DNA from: Streptomyces asoensis
GTDB taxonomy: Bacteria > Actinomycetota > Actinomycetes > Streptomycetales > Streptomycetaceae
Assembly: GCF_013085465.1 (NCBI RefSeq)
Contig: NZ_CP049838.1
Location: forward strand, 6,944,001-7,008,000
Reading direction: 5' to 3'
Length of the DNA stretch: 64,000 bases
This document shows, piece by piece, positions 27,022 to 34,482 of this stretch. The notes under the pieces were generated by a model. The model did not search any database, was not told the DNA's origin, and saw only the letters and a list, made by a program, of their open reading frames with translations. Both the position numbers and the translations under genes were made by a program. Position 1 is the stretch's first letter, and every line of letters begins with the position of its first letter.

Positions 27022-28691
27022 ACCCGTACGAGTACGCCGCCACGCACGGCCCCCGGGCCGGCGACCGCGTCCGGCTCGGTGACTCGGGGCTCGTCATCCG
27101 CGTCGAGTCGGACTCCCAGCTGCTCGGCGACGAGTTCCTGGCCGGCTTCGGCAAGACCGCCCGGGACGGGCTGCACCTGAAGGCCGCCGCCGTCCGCGAG
27201 ACCTGTGACGTCGTGATCAGCAACGTCGTCGTGATCGACGCCGTGCAGGGGATCCGGAAGGTGTCGATCGGTATCCGGGAGGGCCGGATCCACGCGATCG
27301 GGCGGGCCGGGAACCCCGACACCCTCGACGGGGTCGACGTCGTCGTCGGCACGGGTACGTCCATCGTGTCCGGCGAGGGGCTGATCGCCACCGCGGGCGC
27401 CGTCGACACCCACGTCCATCTGCTGTCGCCGCGGATCATGGAGGCCTCGCTGGCCTCGGGGGTGACCACGGTCATCGGGCAGGAGTTCGGGCCCGTGTGG
27501 GGCGTCGGCGTCAACTCGCCCTGGGCGCTGCGGCACGCGTTCAACGCGTTCGACGCCTGGCCGGTCAACATCGGCTTCCTCGGCCGGGGTTCGTCGTCGT
27601 CCGCCGCGCCCCTGGTGGAGGCCCTCGCCGAAGGCGGTGCCTCGGGCTTCAAGGTGCACGAGGACATGGGCGCCCATACCCGGGCGCTGGACACGGCGTT
27701 GCGGGTCGCCGAGGAACACGACGTCCAAGTGGCCCTGCACAGCGATGGGTTGAACGAATGCCTGTCGGTCGAGGACACCCTGAGGGTGCTGGAGGGCCGG
27801 ACCATCCACGCCTTCCACATCGAGGGCTGCGGCGGCGGGCACGTCCCGAACGTGCTGAAGATGGCGGGCGTCGCGAACGTCATCGGCTCCTCCACCAACC
27901 CCACCCTCCCCTTCGGCCGGGACGCCGTCGCCGAGCACTACGGCATGATCGTCTCCGTCCATGACCTCAAGACCGACCTGCCCGGCGACGCCGCCATGGC
28001 CCGCGACCGGATCCGGGCCGGCACCATGGGCGCCGAGGACGTCCTGCACGACCTGGGCGCGATCGGCATCACCTCGTCCGACGCCCAGGGCATGGGCCGG
28101 GCGGGCGAGACGGTCCGCCGTACGTTCGCCATGGCCGGGAAGATGAAGGCCGAGTTCGGCGCCCCGGACGGCGACCACGACAACGAGCGCGTCCTGCGCT
28201 ACATCGCCAAGCTGACCGTCAACCCGGCCATCGCCCACGGCCTCGCGCACGAGGTCGGCTCCCTCGAGGTCGGCAAGCTCGCCGACATCGTGCTCTGGCG
28301 CCCCGAGTACTTCGGCGCCAAGCCACAGCTCGTGCTCAAGTCGGGCTTCCCGGCGTACGGCGTGGTCGGCGACCCGGGCGCGGCCACCGACACCTGCGAA
28401 CCCCTGGTCCTCGGCCCGCAGTTCGGGGCGTACGGGGCCACGCCCGCCGACATCTCGGTCGCCTTCGTCGCGCAGGCCGCCCTCGACCAGGGCGCCGACT
28501 CGATGCCGACCCGCCGCCGCAGGGTCGCCGTCCGCGGTACCCGCGGCATCGGCCCCGCCGACCTGCGCCGCAACTCCCGTACCGGAGTGGTCGACGTCGA
28601 CCGGCGCACCGGCCTGGTCACCCTCGACGGCGAGCCGCTGCGCTCAGAGCCGGCCGAGTCCGTCTCCCTCAACCGCCTGTACTTCCTCTGA
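27018..28691 (+). CDS. ureC: Urease alpha subunit homologue, flap cysteine replaced
   Basis: The 557-residue product is an amidohydrolase-fold urease alpha subunit. Nickel ligands are present: His132 and His134 (DTHVH), Lys212 (GFKVHED, the carbamylated residue) with His214, the two later His in VALHSDGLNE and FHIEGCGGGH, and Asp355 (TSSDAQGMGR). The mobile flap normally reads MVCHH at the alignment point; here it is SVHD, so the flap Cys is Val314 while the catalytic His is kept as His315. Loop residues and spacing otherwise follow the family. It is coupled to ureAB and followed 9 bases later by agmatine deiminase. True urea hydrolysis is not certain. Confidence 0.88.
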   Translation: MNPYEYAATHGPRAGDRVRLGDSGLVIRVESDSQLLGDEFLAGFGKTARDGLHLKAAAVRETCDVVISNVVVIDAVQGIRKVSIGIREGRIHAIGRAGNPDTLDGVDVVVGTGTSIVSGEGLIATAGAVDTHVHLLSPRIMEASLASGVTTVIGQEFGPVWGVGVNSPWALRHAFNAFDAWPVNIGFLGRGSSSSAAPLVEALAEGGASGFKVHEDMGAHTRALDTALRVAEEHDVQVALHSDGLNECLSVEDTLRVLEGRTIHAFHIEGCGGGHVPNVLKMAGVANVIGSSTNPTLPFGRDAVAEHYGMIVSVHDLKTDLPGDAAMARDRIRAGTMGAEDVLHDLGAIGITSSDAQGMGRAGETVRRTFAMAGKMKAEFGAPDGDHDNERVLRYIAKLTVNPAIAHGLAHEVGSLEVGKLADIVLWRPEYFGAKPQLVLKSGFPAYGVVGDPGAATDTCEPLVLGPQFGAYGATPADISVAFVAQAALDQGADSMPTRRRRVAVRGTRGIGPADLRRNSRTGVVDVDRRTGLVTLDGEPLRSEPAESVSLNRLYFL

Positions 28692-28700
28692 GGACCGCTG

Positions 28701-29738
28701 ATGTCTGCTGCCGCCGACGGCTTCCGCATGCCCGCCGAGTGGGCCCCGCACGAGCGCACCTGGATGGCGTGGCCGGGCCCCAACCCCACCTTCGACGACC
28801 CCGACGACCTCACCGCCGCCCGGGCCGCCTGGGCCTCGGTCGCCCGCGCGGTCCACCGCTTCGAGCCGGTGACGGTGGTGTGCGGCCCCGGGCGGTCGGC
28901 GGACGCCCGCGCCCTCCTCGGCCCGGGCGTCGACACGGTCGAGCGCGAGCTCGACGACGCCTGGATGCGGGACATCGGCCCCACCTTCCTGACCGGTGCG
29001 GACGGGCGGCTCGCCGCCGTCGACTGGACGTTCAACGGCTGGGGTGCCCAGGGCTGGGCCCGCTGGGAGCACGACGCGAAGATCGCCGCGTATGTCGCGG
29101 ACCTCGCGGGGGCGCGGACGTACGCCTCGAAGCTGGTCAACGAGGGCGGCGCCGTCCATGTCGACGGCGAGGGCACGGTCCTGCTGACGGAGACGGTCCA
29201 ACTCGGCCCGGAGCGCAATCCGGGGTGGACGCGGGAGGAGGTCGAGGCGGAGGTCCACGCCATGCTCGGCACCCGCAAGGCGATCTGGCTGCCTCGCGGA
29301 CTCACCGGCGACTACCCTCCCCACGGCTTCGGCACCCTCGGCCACGTCGACATCGTCGCCGCCTTCGCCCGCCCCGGAGTCGTCGTCGCCCACCACCAAC
29401 CCGACCCGGCCCACCCCGACCACGAGGTGACGAAGGAGGTCATCGGGCTGCTGAAGGGGCAGACCGACGCGCGGGGCCGCCGTCTGGAGGTCGTCGAGGT
29501 CGCCGCCCCGACCGTCCTGGAGGCCGACGGCCACTGGGCCGACTACTCGTACATCAACCACTACCTCTGCAACGGCGGCGTCGTGCTCTGCGGCTTCGAC
29601 GACCCGCGCGACGAGCTCGCGGCGGGCGTCTTCCGCCGCCTGTTCCCGGAGCGCACGGTCACGCTGGTGGACGCCCGTACGATCTTCTCCGGCGGCGGTG
29701 GCATCCACTGCATCACCCAGCAGCAGCCGAGGGTCTGA
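28701..29738 (+). CDS. aguA: Agmatine deiminase (PPAD family)
   Basis: The product has 345 residues. It begins in the family style with MPAEWAPHERTWMAWPG, has WMRDIGPTFL and the substrate-guiding His-Asp in LGHVDIVAAF, and ends with the catalytic cysteine Cys337 in GGIHCITQQQP. The reaction is agmatine to N-carbamoylputrescine and ammonia. The gene starts 9 bases after ureC and so probably belongs to the same transcript. That context suggests a role in arginine- or agmatine-derived nitrogen release. A peptidylarginine-type substrate cannot be excluded, but the length fits free agmatine. Confidence 0.9.
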   Translation: MSAAADGFRMPAEWAPHERTWMAWPGPNPTFDDPDDLTAARAAWASVARAVHRFEPVTVVCGPGRSADARALLGPGVDTVERELDDAWMRDIGPTFLTGADGRLAAVDWTFNGWGAQGWARWEHDAKIAAYVADLAGARTYASKLVNEGGAVHVDGEGTVLLTETVQLGPERNPGWTREEVEAEVHAMLGTRKAIWLPRGLTGDYPPHGFGTLGHVDIVAAFARPGVVVAHHQPDPAHPDHEVTKEVIGLLKGQTDARGRRLEVVEVAAPTVLEADGHWADYSYINHYLCNGGVVLCGFDDPRDELAAGVFRRLFPERTVTLVDARTIFSGGGGIHCITQQQPRV

Positions 29739-29770
29739 GATCCGGGGAACGAGACAAAGGGGAGCCGGGA

Positions 29771-30385
29771 ATGGCCGGACCGGCACGGGCACGCAGGAAC
29801 GCGCCGCCCCGCGAGGACGTCCTCGCCGCCGCCATGGAGATGATCGCCGAGCGCGGGCTGGAGAAGCTCACCATGGCGGGGCTCGGCCGCGAGGTCGGGA
29901 TGAGCAGCGGCCATCTCCTGTACTACTTCCACTCCAAGGACGAACTGCTGCTGCGCACCCTGGAGTGGAGCGAGGGCCGGCTCGGCGCCGAGCGCGCCCG
30001 GCTGCTGGCCCGCGCCGCCCCCGCCCGCGAGCGCCTCGACGCCTATGTCGACCTGTACGTCCCCGACGGCCACCGCGACCCGCACTGGACGCTCTGGCTG
30101 GAGGTCTGGAACCGCTCGCAGAACGCCGCCGTCGACGCGGTCGCCCGGGACCGCCAGGCGGCCATCGAGGGCGCCTGGCACCGCGACCTGGTCGCCCTGC
30201 TGGCAGAAGGGGTGTCGCGGGGCGAGTTCCGGCGCGTGGACCCCGACCGGTTCGCGGCCCGGCTGCGCGCCCTCCTCGACGGCTTCTCCATCCATGTCGC
30301 CATCGGACTGCGGGGCACGGGCCGGGAACAGGTCCTCGGGCACGTCCGCGAATTCCTGGCCGAGAGCCTTCTCGCGGATATGTGA
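29771..30385 (+). CDS. TetR-family transcriptional regulator at the end of the urease/agmatine operon
   Basis: The product has 204 residues from ATG 29771, with AAAGGGGAGCC upstream. The helix-turn-helix contains DVLAAAMEMIAERGLEKLTM and GREVGMSSGHLLYYFHSK. The C-terminal part (LWLEVWNRSQNAAVDAVARD) resembles the BetI/TetR_C_6 type. It lies 32 bases after agmatine deiminase and is probably the local repressor of ureAB-ureC-aguA. The effector is unknown, with agmatine or a polyamine as a reasonable guess. Confidence 0.9.
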   Translation: MAGPARARRNAPPREDVLAAAMEMIAERGLEKLTMAGLGREVGMSSGHLLYYFHSKDELLLRTLEWSEGRLGAERARLLARAAPARERLDAYVDLYVPDGHRDPHWTLWLEVWNRSQNAAVDAVARDRQAAIEGAWHRDLVALLAEGVSRGEFRRVDPDRFAARLRALLDGFSIHVAIGLRGTGREQVLGHVREFLAESLLADM

Positions 30386-30450
30386 GAACACGCTGCTCGC
30401 ATCCTGAGACACCCGGTGAGCAAACGGACGGACTGTGCCAGACTGCCGCC

Positions 30451-30501
30451 GTGCTCTCGTTCGCCACGATTATTGGCAGCAGGCGCGCCGGTCCGCAGTG
30501 A
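30451..30501 (+). CDS. cimA leader peptide (attenuation), 16 residues
   Basis: A GTG at 30451 opens a 16-codon frame, MLSFATIIGSRRAGPQ, with TGA at 30499-30501. Its two adjacent Ile codons are both ATT, a codon rarely used in this GC-rich genome. An intrinsic terminator with a T run follows 55 bases after the stop codon, and the citramalate synthase ATG lies 107 bases further on. The layout is that of an isoleucine-sensing ribosome-mediated attenuator. The ribosome-binding site is not strong. It lies 65 bases after the TetR stop with no terminator between. Confidence 0.65.
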   Translation: MLSFATIIGSRRAGPQ

Positions 30502-30586
30502 CCGCTCCGTACGACCAGGTACGAGCGGACATCGTCGTCCTCGACCCGCGCGCAGACCTCTCGCACCCGCGAGGGGTTTTTCGCTT
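30502..30586 (+). terminator. Pause hairpin and attenuator terminator upstream of cimA
   Basis: A first hairpin pairs CCGCTC and GTAC (30502-30512) with GTAC and GAGCGG (30519-30528). The terminator stem pairs CCTCTCGC (30557-30564) with GCGAGGGG (30569-30576), with loop ACCC and TTTTT from 30577. It is embedded in the leader between the Ile-Ile leader peptide and the cimA gene. Confidence 0.75.
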
Positions 30587-30692
30587 TTCTGGCCCACCCA
30601 CAGCCGGGAGCGAGAGCGCGAGGGAACATGGGGGGATGGTGGAGCCGGTCATTCCGGTAACGACCGAGATCCAACACAGGAGCCTTCAGACC

Positions 30693-32297
30693 ATGACCGC
30701 AACCAGCGAACTCGACGATTCGTTCCACGTCTTCGACACCACCCTGCGCGACGGCGCGCAGCGTGAGGGCATCAACCTCACCGTCGCCGACAAGCTGGCC
30801 ATCGCCCGGCACCTGGACGACTTCGGAGTGGGCTTCATCGAGGGCGGCTGGCCGGGCGCCAACCCGCGGGACACCGAGTTCTTCGCCCGCGCCCAGGAAG
30901 AGATCGACTTCAAGCACGCCCAGCTGGTCGCCTTCGGCGCCACTCGCCGGGCGGGCGCGAAGGCCGCCGAGGACCCGCAGGTCAGGGCGCTGCTGGAGTC
31001 GGGTGCGGGGGTGATCACGCTGGTCGCGAAGTCCCACGACCGGCACGTCGAGCTGGCCCTGCGCACGACGCTGGACGAGAACCTGGCGATGGTGAGCGAC
31101 ACGGTGTCGTTCCTGAAGGACCAGGGCCGCCGGGTCTTCGTCGACTGCGAGCACTTCTTCGACGGCTACCGCGCCAACCCGGAGTACGCGAAGGCGGTCG
31201 TCCGGGCCGCCGCCGAGGCCGGCGCGGACGTGGTCATCCTCTGCGACACCAACGGCGGCATGCTCCCGGCGCAGATCCAGGCGGTCGTCTCCACGGTCCT
31301 CGCCGACACCGGCGCCCGGCTCGGCATCCACACCCAGGACGACACCGGCTGCGCGGTGGCGAACACCCTGGCCGCGGTGGACGCGGGCGCGACGCACGTC
31401 CAGTGCACGGCGAACGGCTACGGCGAGCGGGTCGGCAACGCGAACCTGTTCCCGGTGGTCGCGGCCCTGGAACTGAAGTACGGCAAGAAGGTCCTGCCCG
31501 AGGGCCGGCTGCGCGAGATGACCCGCATCTCGCACGCGATCGCCGAGGTCGTCAACCTGACGCCGTCCACGCATCAGCCGTACGTGGGAGTCTCGGCCTT
31601 CGCCCACAAGGCCGGCCTGCACGCCTCGGCCATCAAGGTCGACCCGGACCTCTACCAGCACATCGACCCCGAGCAGGTCGGCAACACCATGCGGATGCTG
31701 GTGTCGGACATGGCCGGACGGGCGTCGGTCGAGCTCAAGGGCAAGGAGCTCGGTGTCGACCTGGGCGGCGACCGTGAAGTGGTCGGCCGGGTCGTGGAGC
31801 GGGTCAAGGAACGCGAGCTCAAGGGCTACACCTACGAGGCGGCGGATGCCTCCTTCGAGCTGCTCCTGCGGGCCGAGGTCGAAGGCAGGCCGCTGAAGTA
31901 CTTCGAGGTCGAGTCCTGGCGGGCCATCGTCGAGGACCGCCCCGACGGCACCCACGCCAACGAGGCCACGGTCAAGCTGTGGGCCAAGGGCGAGCGCATC
32001 GTCGCGACCGCGGAGGGCAACGGCCCGGTCAACGCCCTGGACCGCTCCCTGCGCGTGGCCCTGGAGAAGATCTACCCCCAGCTGGCCAAGCTCGACCTGG
32101 TCGACTACAAGGTCCGCATCCTGGAGGGCGTCCACGGCACCCAGTCCACCACCCGCGTCCTGATCTCCACGACGGACGGCACGGGCGAGTGGTCCACGGT
32201 GGGTGTCGCGGAGAACGTGATCGCCGCCTCCTGGCAGGCCCTGGAGGACGCCTACACGTACGGCCTGCTGCGGGCCAAGGTGGAGCCCGCCGAGTAG
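30693..32297 (+). CDS. cimA: (R)-citramalate synthase
   Basis: The 534-residue enzyme belongs to the HMGL-like/LeuA superfamily. It would condense pyruvate with acetyl-CoA to citramalate, which leads to 2-ketobutyrate and isoleucine. The metal and catalytic opening FHVFDTTLRDGAQREG is present, with HTQDDTGCAVANTLAAVDAG and THVQCTANGYGERVGNANL. The C-terminal third is a LeuA-type regulatory dimerisation domain. ATG 30693 follows AGGAG at 30678-30682. The Ile-Ile leader peptide points to isoleucine rather than leucine synthesis, so citramalate synthase is preferred over 2-isopropylmalate synthase. Confidence 0.9.
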   Translation: MTATSELDDSFHVFDTTLRDGAQREGINLTVADKLAIARHLDDFGVGFIEGGWPGANPRDTEFFARAQEEIDFKHAQLVAFGATRRAGAKAAEDPQVRALLESGAGVITLVAKSHDRHVELALRTTLDENLAMVSDTVSFLKDQGRRVFVDCEHFFDGYRANPEYAKAVVRAAAEAGADVVILCDTNGGMLPAQIQAVVSTVLADTGARLGIHTQDDTGCAVANTLAAVDAGATHVQCTANGYGERVGNANLFPVVAALELKYGKKVLPEGRLREMTRISHAIAEVVNLTPSTHQPYVGVSAFAHKAGLHASAIKVDPDLYQHIDPEQVGNTMRMLVSDMAGRASVELKGKELGVDLGGDREVVGRVVERVKERELKGYTYEAADASFELLLRAEVEGRPLKYFEVESWRAIVEDRPDGTHANEATVKLWAKGERIVATAEGNGPVNALDRSLRVALEKIYPQLAKLDLVDYKVRILEGVHGTQSTTRVLISTTDGTGEWSTVGVAENVIAASWQALEDAYTYGLLRAKVEPAE

Positions 32298-32315
32298 GCG
32301 CCGCTCAGCGGGAGT

Positions 32316-32344
32316 CCTCGGCGAGTTTCTCGAACTCGCCGAGG
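32316..32344. terminator. Terminator between cimA and the GH30 gene
   Basis: The 12-bp arms CCTCGGCGAGTT (32316-32327) and AACTCGCCGAGG (32333-32344) pair perfectly with loop TCTCG. GGAG/CTCC extends the stem past one mismatch. The convergent cimA and GH30 genes flank it. Confidence 0.75.
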
Positions 32345-32379
32345 CTCCCCGCACGGCTCAGCGGAAGAGCCTCACCGTC

Positions 32380-34245
32380 CTACCGCAGCTGCCACTTCTG
32401 GTTGGCCGCCCCCGTGCACGACCAGATCTGGCCCCGTGCCCCGTTCGCCGACGAGTTGTCCGTGACGTCGAGGCACTTGTTCGCCGCCGTGTTCACGACA
32501 TCACCGGTGGTGGCGTTGTACGACCACCGTTGGGCGCCGGTTCCGTTGCAGTCGTACAGCTGTGCCTTGGCCCCGTCGGCCGTCGAACCCCCGACGACGT
32601 CGAGGCATTTGCCGAGCGCCTGGAGCGAGCCGTCCGCCTGGACCGTCCAGCGCTGTGCGGCCGACCCGTTGCAGTCGTAGAGCTGCACGGCCGTGCCGTT
32701 GGCCGTCGCACCACCCGCCACGTCCAGGCACTTGCCCGCGAGCCCGACGAAGGACCCCGACCGGCTCGCGTCACCCGACTGCGTCCCCGACCAGGTGAAG
32801 GTCGCCGACGTCTTCCCCGGCAGTGAGTACGTCGCGTGTTGCGCACCCCAGTTGATCGTCACCGTCCTCGCCGTCGACGCGTCGTTGTAGGCGATCAGCG
32901 CCTTGGAGCCGTCGGGGTTGCGCCAGGCCACGTTCGGCACGGACGACGACGCCGTCGACGCGATCCGCTGCGCCCCCGGCCGGACGAACTTCGTCAGGTG
33001 CCCCATCGTGTAGTACTCGATCGTGTAGTCGACGGTCCCGCTCGCCCCGTCCCCGTTGTGCACGGTGACCAGCCCGTCGCACGTCCCGCAGCCGCCGTTG
33101 TGCGGCCCCCGGTTCTGGTCCACGGCCAGCGACCACTTCGTCACCGACTTCGCCCAGTTGCGGGTGTAGTCCACGATGTCGAGCATGTCCTCGCGCTGCT
33201 GGTCGGCGATCCAGGTCCCGCCGGAGTGCTCGGTGCCGAAGGCGTCCAGCTGCGGGTACTGGTTGTGCACCGACGTCTGCTTCGCCACGTCTCCGCCGTA
33301 GCCGTGCCAGGCGATCCCGCCGAAGTTCGGGTGCGAGCGGACCGCCGCGTCGTCCACCGTCTGTGCCGCGTACGCGTCGTACGTGTCCCAGTTCCAGTCG
33401 TGCGCCAGCACCTTCGTCGACAGTCCCGCCGCCGCCAGTTTCGGCAGCAGTTCGTTCTTCGTGAAGTACGCCAGCCCCGACGCGTTCCAGCTCATCGACG
33501 GGTAGCCCGAGCAGCACGTCGGTTCGTTCTGCGCCGTCACGTACGCCACCGGTATGCCCTGGTCCCGGTACGCCTGGAGGTACTTCACGAAGTACGACGC
33601 GTACGCCCCGTAGTTCTCCGCCTTCAGCCAGCCGCCGTTGAGCTGCCCGCTGTCCTTCATCCAGGCGGGCGCCGTCCACGGCGACGCCATCACCGTCAGC
33701 GCCGGGTTCAGCTCCCGGGCCCGCCGGGTCAGCGGCACCACGTCCGCCAGATCGTGGGCGATCGAGAACTCCGACAGATCGGCGTCCGTCTGGCCGGCCG
33801 GCACGTCGTCGTAGGTGTAGCCGAAGCGCGCGAGATCCGAGCCGCCCATCGGATTGCGCAGGAACGACAGGCCGATGCCCTCGGTCGGCGAGAACAGCTT
33901 GCGCATGGTCGTGTCCCGGGTCGCCGCGGACAGCGCCCCGCTGCCGTTCATCAGCCAGGCCGCGGTGTCGGTGAAGGACGCGCCGCCACCGGTGAACGTC
34001 TGGTACCCGGTGTTCTCGTCGACGGTGATGTTCTCGCCGCTGCCGCCGCTGCCCGGCTGGAACGCGAAGGCGGGCTGGGCCTGAAGACCGCGGACCACGT
34101 GCCGCCCGCCGGCGTCGTCGGTGGTGGTGAGCCAGGCCGTGATCTGCTCGCCGGCCGCGTGCGCGGGCGCGGCCGCCGCGCCGATCCCGGCGGAGGTGAG
34201 CAGACCGGCGAGGAGCAGCCGGAGGACGCGAGTGGATCTCCTCAT
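32380..34245 (-). CDS. Secreted GH30 glycoside hydrolase with C-terminal ricin-type lectin domain
   Basis: The 621-residue product starts MRRSTRVLRLLLAGLLTSAG, a signal peptide ending near AHAAG. The catalytic domain (about residues 50-480) is of the GH30 glucosylceramidase or beta-1,6-glucanase type: GGGASFTDTAAWLM, SFLRNPMGGSDLA, acid/base Glu in VTAQNEPTCC and nucleophile Glu in FGTEHSGG. The C-terminal part (about 490-621) has three QxW-type repeats (AQRW, AQRW, NQKW) with GKCLDV motifs, a CBM13 ricin lectin. It probably hydrolyses a beta-linked glucan or glucosylated substrate outside the cell. The GH3 gene is divergent. Confidence 0.9.
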   Translation of the reverse strand: MRRSTRVLRLLLAGLLTSAGIGAAAAPAHAAGEQITAWLTTTDDAGGRHVVRGLQAQPAFAFQPGSGGSGENITVDENTGYQTFTGGGASFTDTAAWLMNGSGALSAATRDTTMRKLFSPTEGIGLSFLRNPMGGSDLARFGYTYDDVPAGQTDADLSEFSIAHDLADVVPLTRRARELNPALTVMASPWTAPAWMKDSGQLNGGWLKAENYGAYASYFVKYLQAYRDQGIPVAYVTAQNEPTCCSGYPSMSWNASGLAYFTKNELLPKLAAAGLSTKVLAHDWNWDTYDAYAAQTVDDAAVRSHPNFGGIAWHGYGGDVAKQTSVHNQYPQLDAFGTEHSGGTWIADQQREDMLDIVDYTRNWAKSVTKWSLAVDQNRGPHNGGCGTCDGLVTVHNGDGASGTVDYTIEYYTMGHLTKFVRPGAQRIASTASSSVPNVAWRNPDGSKALIAYNDASTARTVTINWGAQHATYSLPGKTSATFTWSGTQSGDASRSGSFVGLAGKCLDVAGGATANGTAVQLYDCNGSAAQRWTVQADGSLQALGKCLDVVGGSTADGAKAQLYDCNGTGAQRWSYNATTGDVVNTAANKCLDVTDNSSANGARGQIWSCTGAANQKWQLR

Positions 34246-34403
34246 GGAGCGCCGCCCTTTCGGAGGTGGGGGATGGGGGCGTGCGAGGCGTGAGTAAATG
34301 ACGGCTTCAGGGGCGCGTCAAGGGGTCGCGCGTTCATCTGTCGAACGAACAACGTCCCTGATCCGGACGGGTGTTGCGGCCGTACCAGTTCTGGTGTGAA
34401 GTC

Positions 34404-34433
34404 TTGACGGCGCAACGGGTCACGAGTTAACTC
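34404..34433. promoter_or_regulatory. Possible promoter with overlapping palindrome upstream of the GH3 gene
   Basis: TTGACG (34404-34409) and TTAACT (34427-34432) are 17 bases apart. A perfect 10-bp palindrome GAGTTAACTC (34424-34433) covers the -10-like element. It is the only clear symmetric element I see in the 237 bases between the GH30 and GH3 genes, so repressor control is plausible but unproven. Confidence 0.4.
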
Positions 34434-34482
34434 ACGGCGTGATCTAAGTCATGAGTGGACCACGAGAGTAGAGGGACGTTCC

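Noticed and set aside
30435..30692. N-terminal extension of cimA through the leader region
   Set aside because: It would translate the attenuator terminator and pause hairpin. ATG 30693 has a good ribosome-binding site and begins the conserved enzyme.
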